Of a stretch of 24,492 nucleotides of DNA, positions 21,355-24,492 are shown in pieces. The position numbers were made by a program, and so were the translations under genes. Below the pieces are notes generated by a model. It saw only the letters and a list, made by a program, of their open reading frames with translations. It was not told the origin of the DNA and made no database searches. Source of the stretch: DATAEY01 sp045805565 (lineage in GTDB: Bacteria; Actinomycetota; Thermoleophilia; Solirubrobacterales; Solirubrobacteraceae); NCBI GenBank assembly GCA_045805565.1, contig JBJMKZ010000026.1:1-24492 (forward strand), in the 5' to 3' direction. Position 1 is the first letter of the stretch. The number at the start of each line of letters is the position of its first letter.

Positions 21355-22752
21355 TCAGCCTCCAACCCCTTCGGCCAGCGCGCGCAGGGCGCGAATGCCA
21401 GGCACGAACAGGTACTCGCCGCCCCTGGTCGTGACGAACGGTCGCTGCGGCGAGAGGAAGAACGGCGGCCGACCCTGCACCGTCATCTTGCCGCTCGTGC
21501 CCGAGTCGCCCAGCAGGAAGTCCTTGTCGTGACCGAGACGGAAGGCGTTGCCGTCGTTCAGCCACTGGATCTGGACGCTCTCGAACTGGCGCGAGATGCT
21601 GGCGTTGAAGCAGACGAAGACCAGGCCGCGGTCCTTGCCGTCGTCCTCGAGGACGCCCTCGGGGAGCGGTAGCCCGTATGGCATCCCTCGGCGGATGATG
21701 CGGTGGCGGAAGGTGAGCAGGCCCGATTCGTCGAGCCCCTTCCAGCCGAGGGCGTCGCGTGGGTTCGAGCGCCGGATGTGCGCACCGAGCGGGCAGCGGT
21801 GCCCTTCGCTGTCCCTGTCCAGATAGCGGAAGTCGTTGGCCCCGGGGGCGGCCGGGTCGAAGTTCGGGTCGGGCGCATCGGGTGACTTCTCGAGTGGGGT
21901 GCCCTTATGCCAGCGTCCGACGACCTTCGCCGCCAGCTTCTCCTCGTCGCCATCGTGGTAGAGCCTTGCCGACTCGCGCAGGGTGCTGCGAAAGAGGGCC
22001 ACATCCTGGTGCAGCTTGCGGTAGACCATGTAGGTGCCGTTGCGGCCCAGCGGGTCGTCGGGCGCGCTCGGCAGCCGCCCCTGCGGATCGACGCGCGTGT
22101 CCTCGTCGGGGTAGCCGAGGATGAACTCGCCCGGGGCGAGCGGGCGCCAACGCCCCCCGGGCTCCGGCACGCCGCCGCCGCGAGTCTTGTGATCGGTGAC
22201 TCCCTCGACCGCGGGCTGGGCGGACCCGTCAGCGAAGCCGAAGTGCTCGCGGACGCCGGGAAGGACCCGCGCCGGCTCGTGTGCCACCTCGACTACGCCG
22301 GCCGCCTGCATGCCCGCGCGAAGATCCAGGAGCGCCCTGTCGAGGCACGGGGTGGTCTTCGCGTTTATCGTGACCAGCACGTGCGCGGCGCCCGTGCCGA
22401 GGCCCGGATCCCAGCAGGTGGGGCTGCTCTGGCCGGTATCGCCGAGCAGTTCGGCGCGGCCGGCCATCCCCTGCCGGAACTCCTCCGAGAACGTCGACCG
22501 CAGGCGCTCGGGAACGCCCAGGGCCGCGATCCCGGCGTGCGTCACCGCCAGGTTCAGGTGCGTTTCGGCCTTCTCAGCCGATTGCTCGGCCGTCGTCACC
22601 CGGTCCACCAGGCCGCCCAACCATCCGCGGCCGCGCGCCGGGTCGCCGATCCCGACGAACAGGTACGAGGTGCGCTTGTAGTCGTTCCCGTACGCACGCA
22701 GGACGTCGCCCTGGATGTCGCGGAGCTCGAGCCGGCCCCCGGCGCCGGCCAT
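21355..22752 (-). CDS. DyP-type heme peroxidase
   Basis: A 465-residue dye-decolorising-type peroxidase, using H2O2 to oxidise broad substrates. The GxxDG motif is GFADG (172-176) with distal Asp175; the proximal heme His is His325 in CPLGAHIRRSNPRD, and the distal Arg is in the HRIIRRGMPYG block. The C-terminal FLLGDSGTSGKMT and RPPFFLSPQRPFVTTRGGEY blocks are typical of the long DyP classes (C/D or V). No signal peptide and no obvious encapsulin-targeting tail. The ATG overlaps the stop of the upstream HFARW gene by one base (TGATG), so translation is coupled. The frame continues open to 23019, but inside that gene. Confidence 0.92.
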   Translation of the reverse strand: MAGAGGRLELRDIQGDVLRAYGNDYKRTSYLFVGIGDPARGRGWLGGLVDRVTTAEQSAEKAETHLNLAVTHAGIAALGVPERLRSTFSEEFRQGMAGRAELLGDTGQSSPTCWDPGLGTGAAHVLVTINAKTTPCLDRALLDLRAGMQAAGVVEVAHEPARVLPGVREHFGFADGSAQPAVEGVTDHKTRGGGVPEPGGRWRPLAPGEFILGYPDEDTRVDPQGRLPSAPDDPLGRNGTYMVYRKLHQDVALFRSTLRESARLYHDGDEEKLAAKVVGRWHKGTPLEKSPDAPDPNFDPAAPGANDFRYLDRDSEGHRCPLGAHIRRSNPRDALGWKGLDESGLLTFRHRIIRRGMPYGLPLPEGVLEDDGKDRGLVFVCFNASISRQFESVQIQWLNDGNAFRLGHDKDFLLGDSGTSGKMTVQGRPPFFLSPQRPFVTTRGGEYLFVPGIRALRALAEGVGG

Positions 22753-23288
22753 CAGCCGCCGAGCTCCCTCGCGAAGGCCTGCTGTAGCTCGGCGGCGGTC
22801 ATGCTCTGGGCCCGTACCGCCAAGTCGATCATCCGCTCGCGCACCTCGAGGCTCCGCTTCACCATCGCCACGCTGGCATCGGGATAGGCGGCCACGAAGT
22901 AGCCGGTCTCGATCCGGTTCTGGAGCAGGTACTCCTTCAGCTCGCGACCCGCCGCGCTCGCCGGGCAGCCCGCGCAGCGCCCCCAGATCTCGCGGGCCTC
23001 GGGCGCGAGCCGATCGCACAGTTCGTCCAGGTAGCTGTCGGTCGGTCCGTCGAAGTTGCTGGTGAAGACCAGGTACGGCGAGGACAGGTGGTCCTCCTCG
23101 GGTTGCGCCGGGTCGTTCACGAAGTCGGGGACGATCACCCAGCGGGCAAAGTGCGTGCGCTCGAGCTTGGCGAGCGGGCTGGGACGCCGGGGCAGCGCCT
23201 CGAGGTACACGCGCAGCTCGGCCTCCTTGCCGGACTCGATCGGCGTCATGACCGTGAGAGCGCAGGCCTGTCCGGATGTGTCGCTCAC
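22752..23288 (-). CDS. HFARW-motif protein 2 (family not recognised)
   Basis: A 178-residue protein from a GTG at 23288 that overlaps the stop of the upstream paralog (GTGA). Visible landmarks are GQACALTVMTPI at the N-terminus, THFARW (45-50), YLVFTSNFDGPTDSYLDEL (72-90) and LKEYLLQNRIETGYFVAAYP (117-136) followed by DASVAMVKRSLEVR. These match the first paralog in order and spacing. Alternation of short strands and helices would suit an alpha/beta-barrel-like fold such as that of DyP or chlorite dismutase, but no heme ligand is evident. I cannot name a family. It is coupled to DyP by a one-base overlap. Confidence 0.78.
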   Translation of the reverse strand: MSDTSGQACALTVMTPIESGKEAELRVYLEALPRRPSPLAKLERTHFARWVIVPDFVNDPAQPEEDHLSSPYLVFTSNFDGPTDSYLDELCDRLAPEAREIWGRCAGCPASAAGRELKEYLLQNRIETGYFVAAYPDASVAMVKRSLEVRERMIDLAVRAQSMTAAELQQAFARELGG

Positions 23289-23896
23289 AGGTGGGCCTGT
23301 ACGTCGGTGACGAAGTCCTGCCACTCCGCGGCGAACGCGTCGGGCTCCAGCCCCTGGGTCCGCTGCTTGAAGGCGGCCACTTGCGGCTGGAGCTTGAGCG
23401 ACGCCGAGATCATGGTGGTGGTCGCCTCCGGATAGGCGGAGTAGAAGTGACTGACCTCGATCTCGTTGCGCTTGATGTACCGCTTGAACGGAGCCGTCGG
23501 GAGCGGCTTGGGAAACCCGTAGGACGACCCCCAGAAGGTCTTCATCCCGGTCGCGACGATGTGGGAGAACGCATCGATGTACTCCTCCCAGCCGCCGTTG
23601 AAGTTGCTCTCGAAGAACAGGCGGGCGTAGCGCAGCTGCTCGCTGCCCCGGTCGGGTCCTCCCGCCGGCAGGCGCCGGACGAGGGTCCAGCGCGCGAAGT
23701 GGATGAACGACAGCCGCCCCAGATCGCCGCCCGACTTCCGGCAATGCGTCGCGAACCAGAACAGCACCGGAAGCCATAGGCGCCCCCACCACTTCACGGT
23801 GCTGAACGCGGTGAGCGCGATCGCTTGGCCGTCGACGTTGCGAGACGCCGTCCCCGTGGCGGTGATGGGCCCGGCCTGCGGGACGCTAGTGCTCAA
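23285..23896 (-). CDS. HFARW-motif protein 1 (paralog of 22752-23288)
   Basis: A 203-residue protein from a TTG at 23896; no good ribosome binding site is seen and a GTG at 23800 is possible, but the conserved GQAIALT block (23-29) lies upstream of that, favouring the TTG. Landmarks: a Trp-rich hydrophobic stretch VKWWGRLWLPVLFWFA (34-49) absent from the second paralog, IHFARW (65-70), LFFESNFNGGWEEYIDAF (93-110) and FKRYIKRNEIEVSHFYSAYP (137-156) followed by EATTTM. The hydrophobic stretch may attach it to membrane or a lipid. First gene of the four-gene operon; function unknown. Confidence 0.75.
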   Translation of the reverse strand: MSTSVPQAGPITATGTASRNVDGQAIALTAFSTVKWWGRLWLPVLFWFATHCRKSGGDLGRLSFIHFARWTLVRRLPAGGPDRGSEQLRYARLFFESNFNGGWEEYIDAFSHIVATGMKTFWGSSYGFPKPLPTAPFKRYIKRNEIEVSHFYSAYPEATTTMISASLKLQPQVAAFKQRTQGLEPDAFAAEWQDFVTDVQAHL

Positions 23897-24037
23897 GCAG
23901 CGCGAGCCTAAGCGGCTGGGAGGCGACGAGTCAAGACCGCCGAATACGCGGTCGAGGCACGATCCCGTCCATCCGCCACAAGTCGACTCGAGCGGCCGAT
24001 GGACCCCCGACCGTGCTTGACCTATGCTGCGCGCGCG

Positions 24038-24492
24038 GTGGCCGAAGGCCCTCAGCAGGCCAAGCCGGAGCCCGTGGGGCTCGTGCTCGCCGGGGGCGGG
24101 GCCCGCGGGGCCTACGAGATCGGCGCGCTGTCGGTCTTGCTACCGGAGCTCGCCGTGCGCGAGCGCCCGGACACCATCATCGGCACGAGCGTGGGCGCCA
24201 TCAACGCCGCCTACCTCGCCGCCACCGCCGACCAATGGCGCGACCAACTGGAGCAGTCGCTCGAGCAGGGCCTGCAGATCTGGCGGCAGCTCATGCGCTG
24301 GAAGAGGGTGGTCAAGCCGCTGGGCTCCCTGGCTCAGGCCAAGCTCGTGCTACGCGGGTTGGCGGACGCGGCTGGAGTGCCCGGCGCACACAGCTGGAGC
24401 CTGCTCGACCCTGCGCCCCTGCGCGAGTCGCTGCGCGCCCACCTGGGACTTTCCCGGATTCGGGCCAACGTGGAGAGCGGCGCGATCCGCGC
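24038..24492 (+). CDS. patatin-like phospholipase, 5' part (cut by window end)
   Basis: The first 151 codons of a lipid acyl hydrolase. The oxyanion motif reads GLVLAGGGARGAYEIGALSV, in which GGGxRG is the patatin signature, and the nucleophile elbow is GTSVGAINAAYLAA with the serine in GxSxG. The catalytic Asp lies beyond the window. GTG at 24038 is the likely start; an in-frame TTG at 24017 adds seven residues. A TATGCT (24023-24028) is close enough to the GTG to suggest a leaderless transcript, but this is weak. It is divergent from the HFARW/DyP operon across 141 bases. Confidence 0.88.
   Translation, partial: MAEGPQQAKPEPVGLVLAGGGARGAYEIGALSVLLPELAVRERPDTIIGTSVGAINAAYLAATADQWRDQLEQSLEQGLQIWRQLMRWKRVVKPLGSLAQAKLVLRGLADAAGVPGAHSWSLLDPAPLRESLRAHLGLSRIRANVESGAIR

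Noticed and set aside
20449..21672. Long + strand open frame opposite the catalase-like and DyP genes
   Set aside because: Opposite two genes with intact heme-peroxidase motifs; composition is shadow-like.
1..24492. CRISPR arrays, insertion sequences or rRNA
   Set aside because: No regularly spaced repeats, transposase-like product, terminal inverted repeats or rRNA sequence were seen.

Overview
The window looks like a chromosomal segment of a high-G+C Gram-positive bacterium, most likely an actinomycetote of the Thermoleophilia/Solirubrobacterales type. This is inferred from the very G+C-rich coding sequence, frequent GTG and TTG starts, and typical gene sets (Holin-X/DUF3618/BrkB/DUF4235 cluster, MpsC-like DUF2294 protein, class B PBP with an NTF2-like domain, SSI-like inhibitor). 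No rRNA is present, so the placement is tentative.

Left part (1-8.8 kb, mostly + strand): the tail of a probable molybdopterin oxidoreductase; a penicillin-binding transpeptidase whose stop overlaps the start of a fatty-acid desaturase, followed closely by a cyclopropane-fatty-acid synthase (wall and membrane-lipid operon); a compact envelope cluster of Holin-X, DUF3618, YihY/BrkB and DUF4235 proteins; a small secreted protein on the - strand; a SnoaL-like/metallo-beta-lactamase fusion; and a zinc-ribbon membrane protein.

Middle part (8.8-17 kb): a translationally coupled lspA-lgt pair (- strand) for lipoprotein maturation, of divergent type; a dienelactone hydrolase; secreted and hypothetical small proteins; a DUF2294/MpsC protein; a STAS anti-anti-sigma protein; a strong hairpin; tRNA-Gly(TCC) and tRNA-Pro(GGG) in tandem; an SDR oxidoreductase; tRNA-Trp(CCA). 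Next to tRNA-Trp lies a segment of lower G+C with a truncated C26 peptidase-like protein lacking its nucleophile and a gamma-glutamylcyclotransferase-like protein, then an SSI-like inhibitor.

Right part (17-24.5 kb, - strand except the last gene): a secreted S53 (sedolisin) peptidase without a prodomain, a type II NADH dehydrogenase, a second STAS protein, and a tight four-gene oxidative operon: two tandem paralogs sharing an HFARW motif (no family recognised), a DyP-type heme peroxidase and a short catalase-like heme peroxidase. A patatin-like phospholipase is transcribed divergently from this operon and runs off the window. A lipid or lipid-peroxide role for this block is a hypothesis; it is the best candidate here for an undescribed system.
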